NCBI GenBank assembly: GCA_019614645.1
Contig: JABWDB010000014.1
Location: 5,616,501 to 5,680,500, forward strand
Origin: Stratiolaelaps scimitus
Taxonomy: Eukaryota > Arthropoda > Arachnida > Mesostigmata > Laelapidae
Direction: 5' to 3'
DNA length: 64,000 nt
The position numbers and the translations under genes are program-made. The notes beneath the pieces are model-generated. The model made no database searches, had not been told where the DNA came from, and saw only the letters and a list, made by a program, of their open reading frames with translations. Shown one piece after another: positions 36,401-47,011 of the stretch (positions are counted from its first letter, which is position 1; each line of letters begins with the position of its first letter).

Positions 36401-38859
36401 GCAAGTTTCCCGATGTCAGTACAGGCGGCGATCTCCTTGTCGGCCCTTCGAGCATCATCGAGTGCTCCCTCAAAGCGATCCTCGACGACAGCATTCAGAA
36501 GCGGCTCGACCTCGCGAATTCGCGCGATGACCGCGCTAACCAACTCCTCAGATGTCAACTGAAGCAGCGATTTCAGAAGGAATTGCAAGCATATATAAGA
36601 TGAACGAAATGTAAACCGAAAATTCGATAAATCTCAAGTAAATTTTCCGGGCTAGCTCACCGGCAGCCATTCACGTCCACGGTCAATGGCTTTCGGCATT
36701 GCTTCATAAAACGGACCCATTTAGCTGCAAATATCCAGCGGTGGGGATCGAACCCGTACACTTACGTTGCACCGCGATAGACCGCGGCAGACGCATGCGC
36801 ACGTACCATGCAATTGGATCGAGTCTCGAGCCTAATGGCGTCTATCTATACAATACAACTCGCCTTTACCAAATGGACGTTTTCCATTAGAAATTATTTC
36901 TTGGTGACTCATCATATTGATGAACTCATCCGAGCGGTCCACGGCTCACATGCCACACGAAATAAATATCCCTTAAACCGGCTCGTAGTTAAGAAAAAAA
37001 GATTGGAAATAAACGATTATTTAGTAGAGTGCAGGTCTGATTATATTTGAGTCCCCTCTTTGGATCGATTGATTTTTTTATGATATTGCGTTGTCTGTGG
37101 ACCCTTGCCAGATAGGACAAAGTTGAAAATAAAGAAAGGCGGCCACGACAGGTCCTAGTAGTAAAAGCTAAAGGTTCAGCAGGCTGAAGCAAGGAACCGG
37201 CCGGAAATGCATCAGATCGTTCCAGGTCATACCGTAGCTTACTGATGATACACTTTCAACGTCACTGAGGGTAATTCGAGTTTGTTTGAATGGTGGTGCA
37301 TGATTAAGGAGCAGGTATAACAAACCAAAGTGTTGGAGACATTTTGATTTTTCCTTGTTGGCTGGGCACACCCCTCAAATGTGTTTATGTCTCAAATGAG
37401 CAAAATGGTCAAAAACGCGTGCAAAACCAGCCTTTTTGTATTCTGTTGATGTTCTGTCCGAAATTTACCTGAGTGCCATTTTTCGGTATTATGCATAACT
37501 TCATCTGCGCAGCATTCATGCTCTCCCGCGTAGGAGGCCGAGTTGAAGCCATCCCACAATATTATAGAATACATAAATGGCATGTATCTCATTTAGCTTT
37601 CGCGTAGAGATCGATTCAGTATCGTATATCGTTAGAGGTAAAGGCTAATGACTTTTATTCCACGGCATGTACGGATTTCTAGAGGAGACCATAATCTTGA
37701 CATGTTCTTCGAAAGACCTGAGGCAAAATAGCATAACTAGCGATAGCTAAAATACCAACGGTGGCCTGGCGGTGCATTCGTGTGCGCAATCTAATCGGAG
37801 GAGACATGTAGGTGCACGGGTTTGATCCCCACCATTGCACATTTGCATTTAAAGGGGTTGTCCTTCTTATGGAACAATGCCAAAAGTAGTTGTACCGTGA
37901 ACGTTCAGTGTTGGCTGTGAGTCAGCCCCGAAATATTTACTTCGCTAAAATACCAAGAGAGAAATCGTCTGTGGTCAACGTGGTTATCCGGCACGTTTGC
38001 CTAATCTGTATTCCTTAAGTTTTCAACGTATTTCCACACAACTGTTTTTGTAAAAGCTATAGCCCTCAATGCCAACACCCCCGCAGAGGGAGACTGCAAC
38101 GGGTAGAGTTTACGAGATAAAAGAAAACTGCTGCTGCAGTAGTTGCAACTACCTTTTTTATATATAGAGGAGTTATTTCAAAGTGCCTTATTCACTGCCT
38201 CTGAACTTCACGGTTATCGTGTCTGCGCGAATCTGTAGGACTTGCATCCAGTCAGTCATCAATCAATCCTCTCTTCCCTTACCCACTAGGACCCTTTGGT
38301 CATTACTTCGTCGGCTTTGGCGGATTTTCGAGTCCAACTCCTTACGGAATTGGCTCCTGACTTCCATTCGAGGCGCCTCCGCGTTCTCACTCTCATTTGT
38401 CACCTTGGTTCTCCTCTGCATCATCGCCAGGTTTTCCACCGCTGTTGTCCCTTCTCCCTAAGTCCGGTCGCTTTTGCTTACGGCGATTGCCAGCTCTGTC
38501 ACCTCTGTTGCTATTTTTGTGTTTTTTCCTGCCGTTTTTCACCAGCGGCGAGGGGGGAGTTTACTCACCACCCGCAAGGGTGCTGTGCTCTATTGCTACA
38601 ACTATTACTACTATTATTGCTACTTCGTGTAATTGCTTCATTACAGGATGTTACTTACTTGCTTATCTCGGATCATCTTCGCCAGTTTGGTGGCCGAGTT
38701 AGCGAGGAAGGGCTTCCGCAGCGCTGGACACTTCTTGCGTCCATCGCGGAACCCTTGATGGTACAGGAACTTAACTGTGTCATAGGTTCGGACGGTGAAG
38801 AAAAAGAACAGCTCCTTTAAAAGGTGCAACAGAGTTGCGACCAGCCCGACGCCGCGCAT
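33489..38859 (-). CDS. FAAH2: Fatty-acid amide hydrolase 2-like protein, copy B (8 coding exons)
   Basis: Paralogue of copy A. Exons: 38659-38859, 36342-36558, 35902-36091, 35450-35609, 34895-35161, 34010-34354, 33757-33873 and 33489-33590 (stop TAG). Except for the first, every exon has exactly the same length and phase as in copy A. The protein is about 532 residues. Features: a hydrophobic N-terminal helix (LLHLLKELFFFFTV), catalytic Lys about 133 (IPFTVKD), cis-Ser about 208 (GGSTGGES), nucleophile Ser about 232 (GTDVSGSIRLP), and [17 protein letters not shown] and STVVPMGVD blocks. The residue numbers are each two above human FAAH2 (131, 206, 230, from memory). Exon 4 ends at GGG followed by GCAAGT, so intron 4 uses a GC donor where copy A has GTAAGT. 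Intron 1 is about 2.1 kb and carries SINEs. No frameshift or stop was seen. Confidence 0.95.
36641..36815 (-). repeat. tRNA-derived SINE, family A, in intron 1 of FAAH2 copy B
   Basis: On the minus strand a clean B box (GGGTTCGATCC) is followed by a CACCGCTGGATATTTGCA block, then GAAGCAATGCCGAAAG, a short form of the GGCTG...AGCCC block, and an AAAATTTACT end. The head upstream is tRNA-like but diverged. The 5' boundary is approximate. Confidence 0.75.
37075..37180 (+). repeat. Family C short repeat, diverged copy
   Basis: It carries CTTGCCAGATAGGAC, AAATAAAGAAAGGCGGCC, ACGACAGGTCCTAGTAGTAA and AGCTAAAGGTT in the same order as the family C units at 44775-44923 and 55245-55540. Confidence 0.6.
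37759..37943 (+). repeat. tRNA-derived SINE, family A, full-length with 13-bp target-site duplication
   Basis: GCTAAAATACCAA flanks the element exactly (37746-37758 and 37944-37956). Inside are an A-box-like GTGGCCTGGCGGTGC, a B box GGTTTGATCCC, a GCACATTTGCATTTAAAGGG block, the GTTGGCTGTGAGTCAGCCCC block and an A/T-rich end. The sharp duplication fixes the element at 185 bp and shows target-primed retroposition. Confidence 0.9.
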
Positions 38860-40800
38860 GGTTGGGCCTATGGACGACTATCGGCACTCGAGAGAAACGC
38901 GAAAATGCCGCCTACCACGGCGAGTGACAACGGTCCTGTGAACGGTAGCTGTGAGCTGTCAAGAGGCTCTTCACGTTCTTTTGGCGGAGGGCCCCAGGGT
39001 GGATCATTTTTAGAATCTGGAAAGCGTGTATTTAACCTTATCTCCACCGGGGCGGATTGTGTCTGGCCCACGCAACCGGAGATGTGACTGATGAAGATAT
39101 GAGAAAATCAAGATGGGAGACGACGGATTCCCTTTCCACAAGACAACATAACAATGGTATGTACACATACACACACACATAAGAGCCGAATTTAGTCTTG
39201 GCCAGTAAAAAGATAATGTACTCAGTGTTTGTGCCAGTGAACATCGATTGCTATCACAGTATTCGTGTGTTTTGGTTACTCCCTTGAAAATCTCTGTTAT
39301 CTCGGCCTTGATCTTTTCGTCCGTTTAAGCTCCGCGAGCCCCACAAGTGCTGGTCTGATGATGATGATAATAATAATAATAACAACAAGAGCGATAGCAA
39401 GATAAAGGTCAAGTGTGGATGAACATGCGGCTTTCAACGTAAGTCGACGCTTGTGTTTGTCTAATTGTTCCTTGGGCAAATGGGAGGGATATTTTGAGAG
39501 ATTTATGTAGATATGTGCAGAGCTTTGTTCTTTGTTTATCTGAGCATCTATAGCATTTCCGACAGCTTTTGTAAATCACTGCGGGGTAGTAATGATATAT
39601 ATATATTAATAGAATTTGTAGAAACAGCCGCAAATTTTACAGACATGGGCCTACCCTTTCTGTTAGTTGAGTGGACTACTCTTATATTATTAGGTCGTTC
39701 TGAGTTATTTTGTACATCGAAAAAACCATGGTAACCTTCGAGCCAAGCGTCGTAGCTAGGTGAAATTTGATCTGTTCATACTTGAATCTCTTTTGCTTAC
39801 ATGTAGCTCAGTGTTGGATCCTTTTCTTAGAATAGATATGAATCTATAAGCTGAATCATCGTTTACTGCTCAAAATGATCGTTCCTTGATCACATTTTTG
39901 TTTCTTGAAGGAACAAGTTGAAACTAATCTAAAAGTGGTGCATATATACAGGACTGGGCCTTCACACGGCAAAACGTGTACTAAAATGCACGAGGGGTGA
40001 CTGGATTGTTGGAAACCATAGAAGAGGTTAGTCACTTCAGGACAACTCACCAGCGAACAAGTTGCGATAATTACCGCGGCCCGCAGCAGTTGAGCAAACT
40101 CGAGCTTGGAAAACTCGTAACTCTTTCTCGGCCTATTTTGAAATACCACGTACCACATTTTACGAAAGAAAGCTGAGAGAATGACCAAGAAAAATGCAAA
40201 ATGGGTCCCCGGCGAGTTGACTCCGGCGCATGTGGAAACACATGTGGCCGATTCTAAACGCAACCTAGACGACTAGAAGCAACAAAAACCCTGGCAACGC
40301 ACATCATTCCGATCGGCAAGTCGAGTGAAGCAAGATGGGTCGCCTGATCAGGCTACCCATCCGAAGAAAATCTCCGTGCTTTTGAAGGAAATTTCCTCCT
40401 CCAAAAAAAGGCAAGAAAATGGCTTTAATGGAACGAAAGGCCATCTACAGCGGCAGTGCCAAATAGATTTGGCTCTAAAGTGAAGATTATACTTGTTATG
40501 GACGTTAATGGCATGCGTTATTTTGAGTTGCTGCGTAATAACAAAAACATAAATCTAATCCGATATCTCTAGTTCTTGAAAAGACTCATGGGCAAATGAC
40601 ATGGAAATCGAAAGCACGCACTGCAACTTCTTGATTACAATACAAAATCCCACCATACAGCGGCAACAACGAACTGGACGGAGACCACAACAATCCATAT
40701 TCTCCTGATTTGAGTCTTTGTGATTATGGTTGTTTCCATAAATTAAAACGGGTAATTGGTAGTGTACATTATGCAAACATCGATATATTTCGGGGAAGCT
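38860..40800. other. Upstream flank of FAAH2 copy B; no gene recognised
   Basis: The promoter of copy B is expected here. A 135-codon minus-strand ORF at 39856-40263 has no recognisable domain. A GAT/AAT simple repeat lies near 39357-39390. Confidence 0.45.
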
Positions 40801-40807
40801 ATTCATT

Positions 40808-40910
40808 CTTCATTCATTATTCATTTATTTGAGGTTTATTTTCCGAACTGCAGTTTCACAATGCTTAAGTTCTCGCAAAAAAAGTTATGATAAAAAGTGC
40901 ATATTTAACA
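40808..40910 (-). repeat. Family B SINE, 3' fragment
   Basis: On the minus strand GAGAACTTAAGCATTGTGAAA and CTGCAGTTCGGAAAATAAACC match the 3' body of the family B elements at 24102 and 60834. Downstream is an ATTC-type simple repeat. Confidence 0.65.
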
Positions 40911-41049
40911 AGCTTAGGATAATCTGACATATAACACAGTCAGGATAATCTTATACATATTGTGGTCAGGATAATCTAACAAAAATATAATTGTAAAAAG
41001 CATGCACACCACAATATGGTGCGGATAGAAAGTCCCCATGAAACGTATA

Positions 41050-42700
41050 ACGTTTTAAATTTCATTTTTTTTTACACCGAACTATTATTTATATATTATA
41101 CAATTATTATATTCACATTTTAATCCGTCCCCGCAAGAACTTTTTCGCTTCACTTGCAAACTATTTAGCTGAAGTGAGGGAACGAAGCTCGTGAGGGAGT
41201 GAGCCCCAGACGACCAGTGGACGGTAAGTCAGAACATGGCGGCTAGACTCTTTGACGGTAGATGGCACCTTAATCCTCATCGTCGTGATCAAGAAGGAGA
41301 TATCAGCTGGTATCTTGAATGCAAGGAGGGCAGAGAGATCTCAAGGAGGCATATGTCCCATGCAAAGCAGGTCGAAGTGTTGAAACACATCGGCAACAGA
41401 GTCCCTGCGACGGCGACAGAAGCGGCGTCGTTTTGCGACGGCGACACAGCTCTCAGAGCGTCGTTTTGAATGACTTCATCTCGGCGAAACGTACCTCTGA
41501 AGCCACCACCCCAGACTGTGATACCGTAGCACAGAAGTAGAATTAGGAGCATTTTGTAGATTAGGAGCAACCCAGCGACAGGCACCCCTACTTTCTTAAG
41601 ATGCCGAAGTAATGCGATAACAGCATAATATTTTGGGGCAAGTCCAGTCAAATGGTCGTGCCTGGATTCTTAGTAGTAATATTTCTTTTTATATTTTTAA
41701 TATTCTTTTATTAATAATAATAATATTTTTAATATTCCTCATAGTAATACCTAAATTTTAAGAGCTGAGGCCTGTCAGATAGGGGAACAGCTGAGGGTCA
41801 GCTCAAAAAAAAAAACAAAAAAAATGGTCGTGCCATGTCAGACTGTTTTGGATCCTCAGGCCTAAGCAAGAGTATTTTCTCCAGAACCTTGGAGAAATAA
41901 TTGACCAATGAAATCGGTCGGTAATTTGACGAAGCCCACGATCACCCTTATTTTTAAAAAGAGGGACAATTCCGCCCTCTTTCAGCCTGCGGGGAAAACA
42001 ACCTAACCTCATCGAGACGTTTATGACGTGAGCCAGTAGCAATGCCAGGGTCGACACAGCCAACCTAATCAGCTTATTCCGCACGCCCACTGCCCCGTCA
42101 CTCCCAAGATGCCTTCGTTGAAACTAACGCCCTCTGAACCTCTGGAATCTCAACCCCGGGGAATTCAAGTTCGGGTTCTAAAGCTTGCAAAATCGATTGC
42201 AGTTCATGTCGCATGTCTTCGTCCAGGTGGAGGGCGGAGACTGTCCGACCGACCACAGCCTCTGTCACAGGACTTATTGATAAAGTTCCATAGCTGCCCG
42301 CTCTTGCCCCGGAGATCAAGGAACTGGTTCTCATAAAAGGGGCTTTTCGCGCGCCTGAGTTCTCGCATATATCAAAGACGACTGCGGCTGTTGGCAGCCT
42401 TTGACTCTTGGGAAGCTGTTTTCAGATGCCAGGAGCGGTGGAGTGACGCCGAGAAACGAAACTTCTTCTGTTTTCGAGGTTCATCAGACACAAAAGTCGT
42501 GAAGGGCTACTCGTACACCTTATATAGTATGCTGCTGAACGCTTCAAAGCTGGCGTCAGCATCACTTGAATCGGCGATCTTGAGCCGTGATAAGCGTGGC
42601 ACACGATCCAAGAAGTTTGAGACTTCCTCAGAGCTGTGTTTTCTGACCAAAGCAGGTGTGACAGACTCTCTTGGACAATGAGAGCGTCTACCTGCAAACG
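41050..42700 (-). pseudogene. Non-LTR retrotransposon reverse transcriptase relic (Jockey/CR1-like), interrupted by a family C insertion
   Basis: In the minus direction fragments follow LINE reverse transcriptase order: a pre-RT block (RRAKSPFYENQFLDLRGK, then WNFINKSCD), a fingers block (CFPRRLKEGGIVPLFKNKGD) with NYRPIS-like remains, and a thumb/C-terminal block (YKMLLILLLCYGITVWGGG, then VIQNDALRAV). The last is also seen at 59653-59860. Frames shift several times and there are stops. The Asp-rich palm core is missing. A 160-bp insertion with a target-site duplication splits it. Confidence 0.75.
41663..41821 (+). repeat. Family C short retroposon with poly(A) tail and 13-bp target-site duplication
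   Basis: AAATGGTCGTGCC occurs at both edges (41650-41662 and 41822-41834), inside the LINE relic. The insert ends in the family C 3' block (AATACCTAAATTTTAAGAG, GAGGCCTGTCAGATAGGGG, AACAGCTGAGGGTCAGCTC) followed by a nearly pure A run. Its 5' half is AT-rich and unlike other copies, so it may be truncated or rearranged. Confidence 0.88.
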
Positions 42701-42745
42701 ATAAAAACAGTATTATTACTTCTAGCGCTTGGCGCTGATGTCACG

Positions 42746-44330
42746 TCACTGTCGGCCCTTATTATGCAACTGTCTGTAATTTACATCGTCCTGAGTTCTC
42801 TGAGCCCGACGGCCGCTTCTTGACAAGGTCGTCTTCTCCACCGGATCTTCAACAGATACAAACGACTCAGCTGGTGATCCGACCTTATCATTCGTTTCGT
42901 CGCGCGCCGTCTCCCTCGGTGACTCGCTCCAATGGAAATGCTGCAGCAGGTCGAAACCCTTCTCCGATTCCCTGGATGCCGACCGTCGGCCTTGATTGTA
43001 GTGGCGTTTCAGCCGTTGTCCGTTGCCTGTCCTGACGTGGATGTGCTGTCCTCCCAGCACCTGCTCGACGGTGCCGATAAATCATCTCTGTTCTTTGTTG
43101 TAGAGTCTGATGGCCATCGAGTCCCCCACGCTAAATCGGGTCTTCTTTGTTTCATTCAACGGCGACTTCCGGGGCCTCCGTCAGCTGTGCGAGGCGGTGT
43201 CGCAAGCGGCGTCCAAGGAACAGTTCCGCAGGCGTCTTGTCTGTGCTTTCTGAGGGCTGGTTGCGCAATCTTAGTAGGAGCTTGCTTAAATTCTTTGGTA
43301 GCCCTTCCGCCTCGCCAACATTAGTCACGCCTTTCTTCAGAACTTGAACCATACGTTCCGCCTGGCCAATCGTAGCTGGATGAAACGATGCTGAGCGCTT
43401 ATGAGAGATGCCTTTTTGCTGAACAAATCTCTTGAACCCATGACTGGTGAAATTTATAGCGTTATCCGATACCAACTCCTGGCGGTAGCCGTACGGGCGA
43501 AAAGTTCATCTAATTTAGTCACGGTAACCGCGGATGTCGAGCTCCTGACCACTTAGACTTCCATCCACTTCTAAAACGCGCCCACAACAACCAAATACCA
43601 GCGATTGTTGATTGGACCGGCGTAATCTACGTGGACTCTGTGGACCGGTTGTGTTGGAGGATTATTTGAGGCCAGCATACACACCTCGCAGCGTTTCGCA
43701 ATGTTTTCGATATCCTTATCGATTCCCGGCGACCAGCAGTGTTGACGTGCCTTTATTTTCACTCTATTCCAAAGTGACCGGCAGATAAGTCTGCCAGCAG
43801 TCTGCTTCTCAATCTCAGAGGCACCACTATTCGACGTTCTCGATATAGGCGGTCACCCACCAATGTGAACTCGACTCCACTCACTCCAGCCCAATTTTCA
43901 AAACCATGTCTGCGCAACGAAAGTGTGAATTGCGATAGCTGTTGATCCTTGCGAGTGGCCTCATCAACCAGCGACCACATTCAGTGGCGAACCCTCTGCT
44001 AGTTTGCAGTAGAGCCTGCTCATTTGATCGATGGGCTGAGATGCGCCTGCGAGATCTTCTGGTAGTCGTAGTAGACGGGAGAGCCCATCTGCGTTCCTGT
44101 TCTTGGCGGAGGACCTGTACTCGATATCGTAGGTGAACGACTGCAGGAAAATAGCCTGGTGTTGTAGACGCGCGGTAGTGAGTGCGGGCAGCTTTGCGGA
44201 CGGTACGAATATACTCTGCAGGGTTAAGGAATCGAGCTTGCTGTTGCCTGCGGGTGTGGCGGTTAATGGGGGCAGAATTTAGTATCGGAGATTCAAATCC
44301 GAGCAAAACCATATTTACATTTATGGGATG
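42746..44330 (-). pseudogene. Gypsy-type LTR retrotransposon, 3' part of pol (RNase H end and integrase)
   Basis: Read on the minus strand, the order is Ty3/Gypsy. First the RNase H end (RLQHQAIFLQSFTYDIEYRS, then NADGLS, about 44180-44085); then the integrase zinc region (about 43760-43680; RCEVCML); the catalytic core start (VHVDYAGPI) and core (VSDNAINFTSHGFKRF, FHPATIGQAERMV; 43475-43330); and the integrase C-terminal region (FSVGDSMAIRLYNKE, WFIGTVEQVLGG, about 43120-43020). Frameshifts and stops separate these blocks. No long terminal repeats, protease or RT fingers/palm were found, so this is an inactive fragment. Confidence 0.88.
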
Positions 44331-44541
44331 TATCTCCGCAATAAGATTTGGAAATTAGTAGTGGCAACTGATGTACTCTTCATCACCAATGCTTCGCTAC
44401 GCACTATCGCTCCGGGGAAGGGGCTATCTTCGAGTATGTCGCCGAGCTCAGGTTATCCAGAACAATGCTTTAGATGGTAGTTTAGTGCCCCTGATTTTTT
44501 AATCAAACACAAAACCAATTGTCTAAACCTTGCTCTTTTGC

Positions 44542-44597
44542 GAGGACAGAAATCTCGCATAAAGCACCCTTTTGCTTTATGCGAGATTCCTGTCCTC
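44542..44597. repeat. Near-perfect hairpin: 25-bp arms, 6-base loop
   Basis: Arms 44542-44566 and 44573-44597 pair with a single mismatch around the loop CCCTTT. Neither arm belongs to a recognised element. It could be a small structured RNA precursor or a replication-born snapback. Confidence 0.85.
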
Positions 44598-44774
44598 CCC
44601 GAGCTGGCTTAGCCCTAAGTTCGTCTTAAGCCGCCGAGTCCCTGTGGGAGAATTTTCAAAGTGAAAATTCGCTTGAGCTATAACTACGTGGAAGCGCGGG
44701 CCTATATTAAATGGATAAATTTAAGCTGTCGTTTTTGCTATATTTAATGAGTTATGTTCTCAAATTCATGTATC

Positions 44775-44923
44775 TAGAGAAAATTCTTGCCATGTACAAA
44801 TAAACTACAGAAAATAAGAAAAGGTGGCCCCGACGGGTTCTCATAGTAATACCTAAAGGTTAAGAGCTGAGGCCTGTCAGATAGAGGAACAATTGAGGGT
44901 CAGCTCGAAAAACAATTATTATT
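44775..44923 (+). repeat. Family C short retroposon with 11-bp target-site duplication
   Basis: ATTCATGTATC flanks the insert exactly (44764-44774 and 44924-44934). The 149-bp insert contains TTCTTGCCATGTACAAAT, AAAAGGTGGCCCCGACGGG, TCTCATAGTAATACC, AAGAGCTGAGGCCTGTCAG and a TTATTATT tail. Target-site duplications of different lengths at two insertions are expected of LINE-mobilised elements. Confidence 0.88.
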
Positions 44924-45154
44924 ATTCATGTATCCCCACATTTGCTCATTGCGCTGAGTGTTGAACCAATATTGGTTATTGCCAAGACGAACCTTGTCCA
45001 GAGGACACGGCTCTATCATGTAACATCCATCATCATCCCTTACGGGAATAGAAATCAATACCAAATCTGGGTGTGACGAGTCGATATCAGATAAGGTAAT
45101 AAAAAAAGTACACACTCAAACTGTCTTACGAGGACGCCACGACGGCGAGTAGAT

Positions 45155-45215
45155 TAGGCTGAGGCCTGTCACATTGGAGAACAGCTGGGAGACAGGTCCA
45201 GAAACGTTTTTTTAA
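45155..45215 (+). repeat. Family C short repeat, 3' fragment
   Basis: GGCTGAGGCCTGTCACATTGG and AGAACAGCTGGGAGACAGG, followed by a T run, resemble the family 3' block. Confidence 0.5.
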
Positions 45216-45459
45216 ATCCATGGATGGATCGATAACCCTGAATTCCTATCCACACTTGCGGAACAATCGAGCACGAAGTGTACAAGCCGTCATTCAAGAA
45301 CGACTGTCAAGGATTTAGTACTGATAAATGCTTATCGATTGGATCTAAAGTCCTCAACAACTGGAATATCAAAAACGCAACTAGACCAAATGACCAAATA
45401 CATGAATCCACCAACACATACTGTGATGATTGGCATAATAGGAGGTTAACCTTCACACA

Positions 45460-46098
45460 GCTCGACGATCGCTCCCTCCGCTTCTGTGTGGGCCTCCGCC
45501 TCGAGGCCCCTGTAATTGCGGCCCACAGCTGCGAGCGTTGCGGGGACCCCGTCGCAACGAATGGCCACCACGGACTCTCATGCGAACGCAGCGCCGGTCG
45601 CCATCCGCGACACACGATGCTTAATGACACGCTCGTGAGAGCCCTCCACTCCGCCGGTATCCCTTGCACAAGAGAGCAACCGTGCCACGACACCTCTGAC
45701 GGCCGCCGCCCTGACGGCCTCACCCTTATCCCCTTCCACCGAGGCCAGCACCTTGTTTGGGACGGCATGGTGGTTGAGACTCTAGCACCTTTCTATGTCA
45801 ACCACTGTGCAACCACCCCCGGTTACGCGGTAGCGCGTGCGGAGCGGGCCAAGCTAAGGAAGTACGCCGCACTCCAAGCAACCCACCTTTTTCCCCCCTT
45901 GCTTTTGAGACCTTGGGCGGGCACGGCCCTCTCACTGCGAACTTCCTCGAAGGGGTCTACCATAGGTTGATCCGCGCCACCGGGGACAAGCGCGCAGGTT
46001 CTTTCCGTCTGCAGCGCCTGTCCCTCGCTGTGCAGAGGGGCAATGCCATCGCGTTCCTCGGGACCTTGTCGACCTCAGCCCCCCCATATAATCCCTAA
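45460..46098 (+). pseudogene. R2-type retrotransposon C-terminal endonuclease region, copy 1
   Basis: The frame reads a zinc knuckle C-x2-C-x8-H-x4-C (from CERCGD), the RHTMLND block, an acidic EQ region, RPDGLTLIPF and LVWDGMVVETLAP. This order (CCHC knuckle, then a PD...D restriction-like nuclease fold) is that of the C-terminus of R2/R4/NeSL-type non-LTR elements. The tail (ANFLEGVYHRLIRATGDKRA, then AVQRGNAIAFLG) also matches copy 2. A frameshift occurs near 45900 and the reverse transcriptase is missing; the copy is 5'-truncated at about 45460. Confidence 0.75.
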
Positions 46099-47010
46099 AA
46101 ATAATTCCTAATACATGAATTGTATTAGAGCTGTCGATAGTATTCGATTTATTTGACGTTCACAACAAGCACCTTCTTCAACGAACTCCCAATTTTAAGC
46201 ACTTCTTCCCTTCTAGCGCTATTGCATATTCAGCCTAAACTTTACAAATAGTTAGAATTCGCACCCACCGTTTCTAAATTTTTATTTCTCCTTGGTCTTC
46301 GAAACATTGATTTCCAAACAACTGCTGGCAACATATTATATATCTGAAGAATAGAAAGACATTGCTGGACATGGAATCGACAACTCCTTTAGAACCAACA
46401 CAAGGTCATCAGTATCTCTGCATAGAATAGTATAGAGACCTTCTCGTGTCTGACCCTTCAGTGCGATCGGCAGGTCGTGTATTCGAATGATCCCTATTTA
46501 GCTGTCAGAGGTGACATTCAATTGAATTTTGGCAGAACGCGAACGCTAGACATAAACCTGACACATTTTGGCCCGTCCCTTGTGACCTCCTCCACACCTA
46601 GTCTCTTATAAATTGTTCTCTTCGTTTTTGGTGTGCATTAAAACATATTTTGTGAAGACACGTCTACGGAAACCTCGTGAATTTGTCAGTTTTACTAACA
46701 GCAGTTGCGAATTCTCATGCATTTGCAACGAAACTGCGAAAACGTGAGGGCACGATTCAAACATTTGACACATTCGAGAAATGCAGCACTGATCCCTTTT
46801 TCTCACTTTGAAAGACGTTGTCGCAAAGGCCAACGCCGGAATCAGTAACTGGATGAAATTTTATTGATGATCCGACCTTTCCCGGTCTGTGAGGTCACCA
46901 ATCGTGTTTCGTGGATGACGATGCTGCTGATCGTAAAGGATTTTTTGAACCGAAAGCCTTTATCGCGTCCTGAAGGTTTCTGGTGGAGTCGTCGTACCAC
47001 GTCATCTTGG
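46099..47010. other. No feature recognised
   Basis: AT-rich spacer without recognisable coding, RNA or repeat content apart from short open frames. Confidence 0.4.
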
Positions 47011-47011
47011 C

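Larger units (their letters stand above)
36559..38658 (-). other. Intron 1 of FAAH2 copy B, enlarged by repeats
   Basis: The donor is GTAAGT after RDKQ and the acceptor CTTCAG before LTSEELV. It contains two family A SINEs and one family C fragment, and is more than twice the length of the matching intron of copy A. Confidence 0.88.

Noticed and set aside
38183..38820. Plus-strand frames across exon 1 of FAAH2 copy B
   Set aside because: Antisense to a well-supported coding exon and rich in low-complexity Leu/Ser; no domain.
39856..40263. 135-codon minus-strand frame
   Set aside because: Composition is unremarkable, with no domain, splice context or repeat match.
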